Source: a bacterium (GTDB lineage Bacteria > Sumerlaeota > Sumerlaeia > MVZB01). Taken from it: 21,857 bases of DNA. Made by a program: the position numbers and the translations under genes. The DNA lies in the NCBI GenBank assembly GCA_023480605.1, contig JAMCWS010000301.1, positions 1 to 21,857 of the forward strand, read 5' to 3'. This document shows, one piece after another, positions 14,752 to 21,501 of this stretch. The notes under the pieces are model-generated. The model was not told the origin of the DNA. It searched no databases and was given only the letters and a program-made list of their open reading frames with translations. Positions within the stretch are counted from its first letter, which is position 1. Each line of letters starts with the position of its first letter.

Positions 14752-15843
14752 ATGCGGATCGCCATCATCGGATTTCAGACAAGCGGCAAGACGACGATCT
14801 TCAACGCGCTGACCGGCCAGCAGGCCGAAACCTCGGCCTTCGTCACGGGGCGCGTCGCCACCAACCAGGCCGTCGTCAAGGTGCCCGACCCGCGCCTGGA
14901 CAAACTCACCGCACTCTTCAAGCCCAAAAAACACACCCCCGCGACGGTGGAATACATCGATCTGGCCGGCATCGCGCGCGCCGAAGGGAGCGCCGGCGAG
15001 GGACTGGGCGAGAAGCAACTCAACGAGATCGCCACGGCCGACGCCCTGCTGGCCGTCGTGCGCGGCTTTGCCGACGCCGCCGGCGCGCCGCCCGATCCCT
15101 CGGCCGACATCGAGGCCATCGCGCTCGAAATGGTGCTCTCTGATTTAAAAAAAGTCGACAACCGCATCGAACGCATCGACAAGCAGATCCACAAGGCCCC
15201 CGCCAAGGAAAAGGAGGCGCTGGCCGCCGAACTCGAAGGCGTCCGCAAGCTCAAGGAGGCTCTTGAGGAGGGCCGTCCGGCGCGCACAGTCGAACTCACC
15301 CCCGATCAGCTAAGGGCCGTGCGCGGCTTCCAACTCCTCACGATAAAGCCGACAATGTTCCTGGTGAACGAGGGCGAGGCGGAGTGGGCAGCCCACCACG
15401 GGCAGTCGGTGGATCTGGGGCCGCTCGCTGCCGTGCCCCACACGATGGGCGAGCGCTTGTGCGGCCTGACCGAGATGGAGATCGCGCAACTGGCGGGCGA
15501 CGAGCGGGCCGAGTTCCTCGCCACTTACGGCATCGAGGAGCCGGCCGCCCACCGCATCATCCGATTGTGTTACGCATTGCTGGGACGGATCTCGTTTCTG
15601 ACGGTCGGGCCAGACGAATGCCGCGCCTGGACGATCGAGCGCGAAACGACCGCCCCCCAGGCCGCCGGCGCCATCCACAGCGACCTGGAGCGCGGCTTCA
15701 TCCGCGCCGAAGTGATCGGCTGGCGGGAACTGCTCGAACTGGGCTCCTACGCCGAGGCGCGCAAGCACGGCAAACTGCGCGTCGAGGGTAAACATTACAT
15801 CGTGCAGGACGGCGACGTGATCAATATTTTATTCAGCGTTTAA
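14752..15843 (+). CDS. ychF: YchF/Obg-like P-loop NTPase with TGS domain
   Basis: The YchF/OLA1 family consists of ribosome-associated ATPases or GTPases of the Obg-like clade. This 363-residue protein has the family length. Its P-loop is GFQTSGKTT (residues 7-15), where canonical YchF has G-x-P-N-V-G-K-S-T. The switch II region is DLAGIARAEG followed by GEGLGEKQLNEIATADALLA, a helical coiled-coil insert occupies about 120-190, and the specificity loop reads N206-E-G-E209, keeping the N-x-x-E pattern that gives ATP preference in YchF. The C-terminal TGS domain is clear: TTAPQAAGAIHSDLERGFIR and GKHYIVQDGDVINILFSV. The P-loop and switch differences fit a YchF paralogue branch rather than the housekeeping protein itself. 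The start at 14752 is set by the beginning of the G domain, with GGGAG upstream. Confidence 0.85.
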   Translation: MRIAIIGFQTSGKTTIFNALTGQQAETSAFVTGRVATNQAVVKVPDPRLDKLTALFKPKKHTPATVEYIDLAGIARAEGSAGEGLGEKQLNEIATADALLAVVRGFADAAGAPPDPSADIEAIALEMVLSDLKKVDNRIERIDKQIHKAPAKEKEALAAELEGVRKLKEALEEGRPARTVELTPDQLRAVRGFQLLTIKPTMFLVNEGEAEWAAHHGQSVDLGPLAAVPHTMGERLCGLTEMEIAQLAGDERAEFLATYGIEEPAAHRIIRLCYALLGRISFLTVGPDECRAWTIERETTAPQAAGAIHSDLERGFIRAEVIGWRELLELGSYAEARKHGKLRVEGKHYIVQDGDVINILFSV

Positions 15844-15862
15844 ATTGCCATGCGGTATATTT

Positions 15863-15894
15863 CGTGATCGTGATCGTAATCGTGATCGTGATCG
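15863..15894. repeat. CGTGAT hexamer tandem repeat
   Basis: Five consecutive hexamers read CGTGAT, CGTGAT, CGTAAT, CGTGAT, CGTGAT plus a final CG, with one substitution in the middle unit. The tract lies between the ychF-like stop and trpB. Because GATC is self-complementary the tract can also fold on itself. A related, more degenerate copy lies near 21381-21414. Confidence 0.85.
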
Positions 15895-15897
15895 AAA

Positions 15898-15915
15898 GGA
15901 CCTGAAGGACCTGAA
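15898..15915. repeat. Perfect 9-bp tandem duplication
   Basis: GGACCTGAA occurs twice in direct succession just after the hexamer tract, followed by AAG and then an A-rich leader of trpB. It may be part of the same intergenic repeat unit as the hexamers. Confidence 0.7.
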
Positions 15916-15980
15916 AAGATACAAAAAGGCCCAAGGGATCCGTGCAGACAACAAAATTTAAAAGCGAGGTGCGCCTCTCG

Positions 15981-17339
15981 ATGACCGACAAGAAAATACT
16001 CCTTCAGGAGAAAGACATCCCGACCCAGTGGTACAACCTGATGGCGGACCTGCCCACGCCGCTGCGGCCGCCGCTGCACCCGGGCACCCACCAGCCGCTC
16101 ACGCCGCAGGAGTTGGCGCCGCTCTTCCCCGAGGCGCTCATCAAACAGGAAATGAGCGCCGACCGCTGGATCGACATCCCCGACGAGGTGCGCGAGGTTT
16201 ACCGTCTCTGGCGCCCCTCGCCCCTCATTCGCGCCTCGCGGCTGGAGAAGGCCCTCGACACCCCGGCCGAGATCTGGTTCAAGTGGGAGGGCGTCAGCCC
16301 GGCCGGCAGCCACAAGCCCAACAGCGCCGTGCCGCAGGCCTATTACAACGCCAAGGAAGGCGTCCGCCGCCTCACCACCGAAACGGGCGCGGGCCAGTGG
16401 GGCAGCTCGCTGGCGTTCGCCTGCGCGCAGTTCGGCCTTAAGTGCACGATTTACATGGTGCGCGTCAGCTTCAACCAGAAGCCCTATCGCGCCTCGATGA
16501 TGCGCACGTGGGGAGCGGAAGTCTTCGCCAGCCCGAGCGACAAGACCGACAGCGGCCGCGCCGTGCTGGCCGAGGACCCCGAGACCAACGGCAGCCTGGG
16601 GATCGCCATCAGCGAGGCCGTCGAGGACGCCGTCAAGCACGCCGACGCCCACTACGCCCTGGGCAGCGTGCTCAATCACGTCCTCATCCACCAGAGCGTC
16701 GTGGGCCTGGAGGCGCGCAAGCAGCTCGAACTGGCCGACCGCCGGCCCGACGTGCTGGTGGGCTGCGTCGGCGGCGGCTCGAACTTCGCCGGCTTCGCCT
16801 TCCCCTTCCTGCCCGAGAAGATCCGCGGCCAGAGCAAGGTGCGACTGGTGGCCGTCGAGCCGTCGGCCTGCCCGACCCTGACGCGCGGCCGCCTGGCCTA
16901 CGACTTTGGCGACACGGCCGGCCTCACGCCCCTCATCCGCATGCACACCTTGGGAAGCCATTTCATCCCGCCCGGCTTCCATGCCGGCGGCTTGCGCTAC
17001 CACGGCATGGCGCCGATGGTTTCGGCCGCCGTCGAGCAGGGGCTGTGCGAAACGATCGCCGTCGAGCAACTCGAGACGTTCAAGGCCGGCATGTTGTTCA
17101 CCCGCACCGAGGGGATCATGCCGGCGCCCGAGGCGAACCATGCCATCCGTGGCGCCATCATCGAGGCCGAACGCTGCAAGCGCGAGGGGCACAGGGAGGT
17201 GATCGTCATGAACCTTTCGGGCCACGGCCACATGGACATGTCGGCTTACGACGCCTACCTGGGCGGCAAGCTGGTCGATGTCCATTACGACGAGCAGGCC
17301 CTGGCCCTCTCGCTCAGCCACCTGCCCGAGGTGAAATGA
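15981..17339 (+). CDS. trpB: Tryptophan synthase beta chain, TrpB2 type
   Basis: This PLP enzyme joins indole and serine to make tryptophan. The 452-residue length and motifs place it in the TrpB2 branch, which usually works without a tightly bound alpha subunit. The PLP lysine is Lys112 in SPAGSHKPNSAVPQAYYNAK; the glycine-rich phosphate loop is CVGGGSNFAGFAF. ETGAGQWGSSLAFACAQFGL, RTEGIMPAPEANHAI and MNLSGHGHMDMSAYDAYLGG are further family segments. The start at 15981 has GAGGTG upstream; an in-frame GTG at 15942 would add 13 residues and cannot be excluded. No trpA or other trp gene lies nearby, in line with a salvage role or with indole coming from elsewhere. Confidence 0.95.
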   Translation: MTDKKILLQEKDIPTQWYNLMADLPTPLRPPLHPGTHQPLTPQELAPLFPEALIKQEMSADRWIDIPDEVREVYRLWRPSPLIRASRLEKALDTPAEIWFKWEGVSPAGSHKPNSAVPQAYYNAKEGVRRLTTETGAGQWGSSLAFACAQFGLKCTIYMVRVSFNQKPYRASMMRTWGAEVFASPSDKTDSGRAVLAEDPETNGSLGIAISEAVEDAVKHADAHYALGSVLNHVLIHQSVVGLEARKQLELADRRPDVLVGCVGGGSNFAGFAFPFLPEKIRGQSKVRLVAVEPSACPTLTRGRLAYDFGDTAGLTPLIRMHTLGSHFIPPGFHAGGLRYHGMAPMVSAAVEQGLCETIAVEQLETFKAGMLFTRTEGIMPAPEANHAIRGAIIEAERCKREGHREVIVMNLSGHGHMDMSAYDAYLGGKLVDVHYDEQALALSLSHLPEVK

Positions 17340-17450
17340 GACCCGGGCGCCTGGGGGCGTGACAGGGCGTTGGGGATGAGCGAAATCGGGCTGATCGGAC
17401 GAGGGGAGGGCGCGCGCCTCTTCCGCGGCCCTTCCCGTTGCTTCCATCCG

Positions 17451-17492
17451 ATGCCGGAAATCCCGTTTGGAGTTCAAGCTTCAACTTGATAT
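17451..17492 (-). repeat. 42-bp dispersed repeat, copy 2 (inverted relative to copy 1)
   Basis: The reverse complement of this stretch matches 3506-3547 at 39 of 42 positions. The first hairpin is kept with one G-T pair, while the second (ACTCC-GGAGT in copy 1) is weakened by the GA/AG difference. It lies in the intergenic region after trpB, about 13.9 kb from copy 1. Confidence 0.85.
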
Positions 17493-17530
17493 CAAAAGAA
17501 CAATCATTTGTGAGGAACCGTGGCTAAGAT

Positions 17531-17615
17531 TATCCTGTTTCATCCTGTCAATCCCCCAATCCTGTCAAAAATATCTCGACAGGATCAACAGGATCGACAG
17601 GATGGACATGATTGA
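17531..17615. repeat. Palindromic ACAGGAT/ATCCTGT array
   Basis: The left half has three ATCCTGT units (at about 17532, 17542 and 17559) and the right half three ACAGGAT units (at about 17579, 17588 and 17597) plus a degenerate fourth. The innermost ATCCTGTC at 17559-17566 and GACAGGAT at 17578-17585 form a perfect 8-bp stem around an 11-base AT-rich loop. The units are spaced eight to nine bases apart on the right side, so the array is both tandem and inverted. Confidence 0.85.
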
Positions 17616-17683
17616 CCGGACGATCCAGGCGATGGAACCGATGGCATCCTTCCATGCCAGGCAGGTTTAAACACATAACGTTA

Positions 17684-17730
17684 TTTCCGTATTTCGTGAA
17701 TTTCGCGTCATTTTGTGGCCAATATTGGCC
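17684..17730. repeat. TTTCGTG-type units ending in a perfect 14-bp palindrome
   Basis: Four degenerate units follow one another: TTTCCGT, ATTTCGTGA, ATTTCGCGTCA and TTTTGTGG. The last runs into the perfect palindrome GGCCAATATTGGCC at 17717-17730. The palindrome ends 32 bases before the amidohydrolase start and could be an operator or simply the end of the repeat. Confidence 0.65.
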
Positions 17731-17762
17731 ATCGATGAGCCTATGGAAAGGGGACGCGGCCG

Positions 17763-19037
17763 ATGAGCCACAAGGAAGACCTGATCGACTACATGCAGGG
17801 ACTGGACGTCATCGACTGCCACGAGCATCTGCGCCCCGAGCGCGACCGCGTGGCGCGCGAAGTCGACGTCCTGACGCTTGTTTCGCTTTACGCCTTCGTC
17901 GACACTTTGTCGGCCGGCCTGCCCCAGGAGGGAATCAAGACCGCCGTCGGCAACAACCTTTTTCTCGATCTTTCCGTGCCGCTCGAAGAACGCTGGCGAA
18001 AATCCTGGCCCTACCTGCGCCACGTCAAGTATGGCAGCTACTACAGGCCGACGGCCATCGCCTTGCGCGACATCTACGGCATCGACGACCTGAACGAGGA
18101 CACCTGGCGGGAAGCCACGCGCCGCATCCGCGAGGCCAACACCCCGGGCATTTACACCCGCATCCTGCGCGACCGGTGCCGAATCAAAACCTGCCTCGTG
18201 CAAAACGGCCAGATCGAGAATCAAGACCCGGCCGACCTGATGACGCCGGTCTTCTCGCAGATGAACGTTTACCAGCCGCCGCTCAACGGCATGGCCGAAC
18301 AACTGGGCAAGCAATACAACACAGAGGTCGCCGACCTGGATGGCTACCTCGCCGTTTTGAAGCGACACCTGGAGGATGCGCGGGCCAAGGGCGCGGCAGG
18401 ATTCAAGATGGGAGGCATCGTGGTCGATCCGCCCGACATGGCCGCAGCGCGGGAGGCCTTTAAAACGATGCTCGCCGGTGGGCAGTCGCGCGAACCGCAG
18501 GCGGCGCCCGAACGCGCGCGGGCCACGCAGATTCTGCTCTCGGCCGTCCTCGACCAGATCATCGCCTGGTGCGGCGAGTGGGATTGGCCGGTGGCCGTGC
18601 ACCTGGGCATCTGGAACGATTTCCGCCGCATGCAGCCCCAAAATATGCTCGATCTGCTGCCGCGCCACCCCGGCACGCGCTTCGAGCTTTACCACCTGGG
18701 CATGCCATTCGCGCGCGAGGCTATTTTTCTGGCCAAAAACTTCCCCAACGCCCACCTGAACCTCTGCTGGACCTATGCGGTGTCGGAGGAAATCACCCGC
18801 CGATCAATCAACGAGATCATCGACGCCGTGCCGGTCAATAAAGTTTTCGCCTTCGGCGCCGATTACATCTGGGCCGTCGAGAACGTTTACGGCCACATGG
18901 TCATGGCGCGCGAAACGATGGCCGAGGCGCTCGCGGACCGAATCGAACGCGACCTTATCGACATGGCCGACGCCAAGCACATCTGCCGCCTCTGGTTCCA
19001 CGACAATCCGGCGCGGTTTTACGGGCTGGCCATGTGA
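17763..19037 (+). CDS. Amidohydrolase-superfamily protein (Amidohydro_2 / uronate isomerase-like)
   Basis: The 424-residue protein has the metal-site layout of the amidohydrolase superfamily: His20 and His22 in IDCHEHL, a lysine at 215 in AAGFKMGG, His280 in PVAVHLG, His311 in LYHLGMP and Asp367 in FAFGADYIW. There is no signal peptide, so it acts in the cytoplasm. The start at 17763 has GGAAAGGGG upstream. Family members include decarboxylases, lactonases and uronate isomerases; the W/Y-rich ends (RLWFHDNPARFYGL) recall the Amidohydro_2 group, where such a HDNPARxYG ending is common. A role in sugar-acid or aromatic metabolism is possible, but the substrate cannot be inferred from sequence here. 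It is monocistronic by position and convergent with the 113-residue gene. Confidence 0.85.
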   Translation: MSHKEDLIDYMQGLDVIDCHEHLRPERDRVAREVDVLTLVSLYAFVDTLSAGLPQEGIKTAVGNNLFLDLSVPLEERWRKSWPYLRHVKYGSYYRPTAIALRDIYGIDDLNEDTWREATRRIREANTPGIYTRILRDRCRIKTCLVQNGQIENQDPADLMTPVFSQMNVYQPPLNGMAEQLGKQYNTEVADLDGYLAVLKRHLEDARAKGAAGFKMGGIVVDPPDMAAAREAFKTMLAGGQSREPQAAPERARATQILLSAVLDQIIAWCGEWDWPVAVHLGIWNDFRRMQPQNMLDLLPRHPGTRFELYHLGMPFAREAIFLAKNFPNAHLNLCWTYAVSEEITRRSINEIIDAVPVNKVFAFGADYIWAVENVYGHMVMARETMAEALADRIERDLIDMADAKHICRLWFHDNPARFYGLAM

Positions 19038-19069
19038 AAACTTTCGGGCCGACGCGCCCACGAACCCGG

Positions 19070-19411
19070 TTATTTACGGATCAGGCTGATTTGCCGTTTT
19101 TTGAATTCGTGTTCGTATTCGTAGCCCAACTGCCGGGCGAGGTCGCGAAGGGCGTTGTCGAGGATGACGCGCGCGTCATCGCGGCCGGCCAGGCGGTCCA
19201 TCAACGCCGTCGCCGACTGGTCGCCGATCGCGAGGGTCAGCGCCAATCCCTTGCGCTTAAGGCTGACGGCCCGCCCATCGGGCAGCTTCACGTTCAGGCA
19301 GCGGGCGAAGGCGTCGACATAATTGACCCCGATCCGCGACCCGTCGGGCGTGTTCTCGGGGAGTTTCCGGTCGACTTCTTCCGGAATTGTAGCGAGCTTG
19401 ATCCGGGCCAT
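19070..19411 (-). CDS. Hypothetical 113-residue protein
   Basis: I do not recognise this protein. Support for it being real comes from strong GC bias at third positions along the whole frame and from a stop that leaves only 32 bases to the convergent amidohydrolase gene. The ribosome site is modest (AAGG about 11 bases upstream). It has no signal peptide, membrane helix or cysteine cluster (a single Cys near residue 38). The first 35 residues are polar (PEEVDRKLPENTPDGSRIGV), the middle has a basic segment (VSLKRKGLALTLAIGDQSA), and the end is helical and charged (LARQLGYEYEHEFKKRQISL). A small cytoplasmic helical protein is likely. It is separated from rhaB by a repeat-rich gap. Confidence 0.6.
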   Translation of the reverse strand: MARIKLATIPEEVDRKLPENTPDGSRIGVNYVDAFARCLNVKLPDGRAVSLKRKGLALTLAIGDQSATALMDRLAGRDDARVILDNALRDLARQLGYEYEHEFKKRQISLIRK

Positions 19412-19540
19412 GGCGCAAACCTTGTGATCATGTGTTGCGAATCACCAAAAGGAAATGATTTTACATTCGCCCGTTTGGCAGGGGCGTATCTCAAGTTTGT
19501 TTGCAAGAGACCGTTGATCGTCCATTCCACAGTCAATAAG

Positions 19541-19676
19541 TGGGGACGAGGCGACATAGGGAGACAAAGGGGACGAAAATCACGGGAAACTGGGCATATC
19601 TTATCCTTATGCCCGTTGGGCGATCCTGTCGTATCGATCCCTCTCCTTGTCCCCAATCAGTTCCCTCGTCCCCTTT
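19541..19676. repeat. Long imperfect inverted repeat of GGGGAC/GAGACAA units with central hairpin
   Basis: The left arm (19541-19575) is built of GGGGACGAGGCGAC and GGGAGACAAAGGGGAC units. The reverse complement of the right arm (about 19630-19676) reads GGGGACGAGGGAAC and GGGGACAAGGAGAG units. Between them, GGGCATA at 19592-19598 pairs perfectly with TATGCCC at 19608-19614 around a nine-base loop, extended by AAC/GTT with one bulge. The whole lies between rhaB and the 113-residue gene. Confidence 0.75.
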
Positions 19677-19690
19677 TATGAACATCACGA

Positions 19691-21235
19691 TCATTGTCTC
19701 GAACAAATTCGAGATGCGAACTTCACGCTTTTCGCCTGGTACTTCACATATCGCCCGTAAGCGTCGTCCCAGGCGGCGGAGTCGTGCGGCTTGTAGCGCT
19801 TGAGGCTGAAACTGGCGGCGATGATCCGCCGGCCCTCGCCCAGCGACTTGATCTTTTTGTCGGCCAGCATCTGTGCCAGGATGTTGCCCAGGGCCGTGGC
19901 CTCCTCGGGTCCGGCGAGCACTTCACGCCCGCAGGCGTCGGCGGCAAGCTGGTTGAGCAGCAGGTTCTTCGTGCCGCCGCCGACAATGTGGATCCGGTCG
20001 ATGCGGCGGCCCTGCGTCCGTTCGAGTGCTTCGAGCGCCTGGCGATAGGCCAGCGCCAGGCTCTCCAGCGCGCAGCGAACGTATTCGCCGCGCGTGGCCG
20101 GCGGCTGCTGCCCCGTTCCCTTGCAAAACTTGACGATCTTCTCGGGCATTTGACCGGGACGGCTGAAGGGAGTCCAGTTGCAGTCGACGATCGAGCCGAA
20201 CGGCCTGGCCTCGGCCGCTTCGCGGGTGAGGGTCGCGTAATCGGGGGCATTGCCGGCGTCGTCGGTCCAGGCGCGGCGGAGTTCCTGCACGAGCCAGAGG
20301 CCCATGATGTTCTTAAGGAAACGGATCGTGCCGGCGAGGCCGCCCTCGTTGGTGAAGTTTTCGGCCATCACGGCGTCGTTGATGATCGGCTCGGCCAGTT
20401 CGGCGCCCAGAAGCGACCAAGTGCCCGAGCTGAGGTAAGCCCAACCCTCGCCGCTGGCCGGCACGGCCGCGACGGCCGAGGCGGTGTCGTGGCAGCCGGG
20501 GGCGACGACCTTCATCGCACTCGGCGCGCCGGTGGCCGCGACCACGTCGGCGTGCAGGCGCCCGGTAACGGTGCCCGGCTGGGTGAGCGGCATGAGGATG
20601 CGGTCGGGAATGCCAAGACTTCTGAGCAGCGAACGCGCCCAAGTCCGCTTCCTGGCGTCGAGCATCTGCGAAGTCGATGCGATCGTGTATTCGCAGCTTT
20701 TTTCGCCGCCCAGCGTCCAGCCCAGAAAGTCGGGCATGAACATCATTGTCCGCGCGGCTTCGAGACGGCCGGCGCCGGCCAGCACATCGGCAAAAAGTTG
20801 GTAAAGGGTGTTGAACCACTGGAACTGGAGGCCGGTCACCTTGAAGATCGCCTCTTTGCCGACCTCTTTCCAGACGGCCGGCATCGAAACGTCGGTGCGG
20901 GCGTCGCGGTAATGGAAAGGATAGCCCAGCAGGTCGTCGTTCCGGTCGAGCAGGACGTAATCGACGCCCCAGGTGTCGACGCCGAGGCTGGCCAGGCTGG
21001 CGCTGGTTTTGGCGACGGCCGCGGCAAGGGCATTACGCAGATGCAGCGCCATGACGAGCACATCCCAGCGCAGCGTGCCGTTGTAATCAAGCGGCGTGTG
21101 GCCGAAGCGATAGACCTCCTCGAGCTTGATTTTTTTTCCGTCGAAGCGGCCCACGATGCCGCGTCCGCTTTCGGCGCCCAGGTCCAGGGCCAGGTAATTG
21201 CGTGTCTTGGAGGCTTGCGTCGTTTTTTTCGCCAT
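19691..21235 (-). CDS. rhaB: Rhamnulokinase (FGGY family)
   Basis: RhaB phosphorylates L-rhamnulose to L-rhamnulose 1-phosphate with ATP, the second step of rhamnose breakdown. The 514-residue protein starts at 21235, where GGGGAG lies eight bases upstream; a longer frame from 21277 lacks a site. ALDLGAESGRGIVG (residues 16-29) is the N-terminal phosphate loop of the FGGY fold. YPFHYRDARTDVSMPAVWKE, ITGLQFQWFNTLYQLF-like residues and GCHDTASAVAAVPAS are typical of rhamnulokinases, as are YLSSGTWSLLGAEL and IHIVGGGTKNLLLNQLAADA with GPEEATALGNILAQML. It is slightly longer than usual at both ends. The rhaA and rhaD genes are not in the window. With the two glycosidase-like exported proteins it suggests that rhamnose-containing polymers are used. 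Confidence 0.95.
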   Translation of the reverse strand: MAKKTTQASKTRNYLALDLGAESGRGIVGRFDGKKIKLEEVYRFGHTPLDYNGTLRWDVLVMALHLRNALAAAVAKTSASLASLGVDTWGVDYVLLDRNDDLLGYPFHYRDARTDVSMPAVWKEVGKEAIFKVTGLQFQWFNTLYQLFADVLAGAGRLEAARTMMFMPDFLGWTLGGEKSCEYTIASTSQMLDARKRTWARSLLRSLGIPDRILMPLTQPGTVTGRLHADVVAATGAPSAMKVVAPGCHDTASAVAAVPASGEGWAYLSSGTWSLLGAELAEPIINDAVMAENFTNEGGLAGTIRFLKNIMGLWLVQELRRAWTDDAGNAPDYATLTREAAEARPFGSIVDCNWTPFSRPGQMPEKIVKFCKGTGQQPPATRGEYVRCALESLALAYRQALEALERTQGRRIDRIHIVGGGTKNLLLNQLAADACGREVLAGPEEATALGNILAQMLADKKIKSLGEGRRIIAASFSLKRYKPHDSAAWDDAYGRYVKYQAKSVKFASRICSRQ

Positions 21236-21380
21236 GAGTCCGGCTCCCCGAATGAATTGCTGCTTCCACACCGTCATTTTCAGCCCTTAAATTATCATCT
21301 TCGGCGTTTCGTGCAATGACGATTTTGCGGCTGAAGGTTGGTGATCGGAGACTGGATAAGGTCTCTTGCGTAGTCGTAAG

Positions 21381-21414
21381 CGTGATTGTGAACCTGATCG
21401 TGATCGCAATCACG
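21381..21414. repeat. Degenerate CGTGAT-type repeat forming a hairpin
   Basis: CGTGATTG at 21381-21388 pairs perfectly with CAATCACG at 21407-21414. The loop holds CCTGATCGTGATCG, which is the same hexamer as in the tract at 15863. It lies between rhaB and recN, which are divergent. Confidence 0.65.
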
Positions 21415-21432
21415 GACACGAGGACGAAACAT

Positions 21433-21484
21433 GCCGGGCTTGCATTTTGGGGCGGGCTTGGGTCATAACCATCCAAAGCCCGGC
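21433..21484. repeat. 9-bp inverted repeat in the recN leader
   Basis: GCCGGGCTT at 21433-21441 is the exact reverse complement of AAGCCCGGC at 21476-21484. A second CGGGCTTG copy at about 21453 can pair with the same right arm, so two alternative stems are possible. The right arm ends 17 bases before the recN ATG. Confidence 0.55.
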
Positions 21485-21501
21485 GGGGGCGGCAACGGAC
21501 G

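Larger units (their letters stand above)
17340..17762. other. Repeat-rich intergenic region
   Basis: These 423 bases between trpB and the amidohydrolase hold no gene that I can support. They contain three unrelated repeat elements in a row: the second copy of the 42-bp element, the ACAGGAT array, and the TTTCGTG units with a terminal palindrome. Base composition falls from GC-rich to AT-rich at about 17490, and the promoter of the amidohydrolase gene must lie within or after the repeats. Confidence 0.7.

Noticed and set aside
15840..17477. A 545-codon minus-strand frame opposite trpB
   Set aside because: It mirrors the trpB codons, and its C-terminal DHDHDYDHDH stretch is just the hexamer repeat translated. 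No family is recognised.
3506..17492. A 14-kb mobile element bounded by the two inverted 42-bp copies
   Set aside because: The enclosed genes are mostly housekeeping, there is no transposase or integrase, and no target-site duplication is visible. Two copies of a dispersed intergenic repeat explain it better.
17531..17615. A CRISPR array
   Set aside because: The ACAGGAT units are only seven bases, with one- to two-base spacing, and are inverted about the centre. There are no long repeats, unique spacers or cas genes.
19694..21319. A 541-codon plus-strand frame opposite rhaB
   Set aside because: It is antisense to a complete rhamnulokinase and has no recognisable domain.
21236..21501. A LexA (SOS) operator before recN
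   Set aside because: I saw no convincing CTGT-N8-ACAG or GAAC-N4-GTTC pair in the gap.
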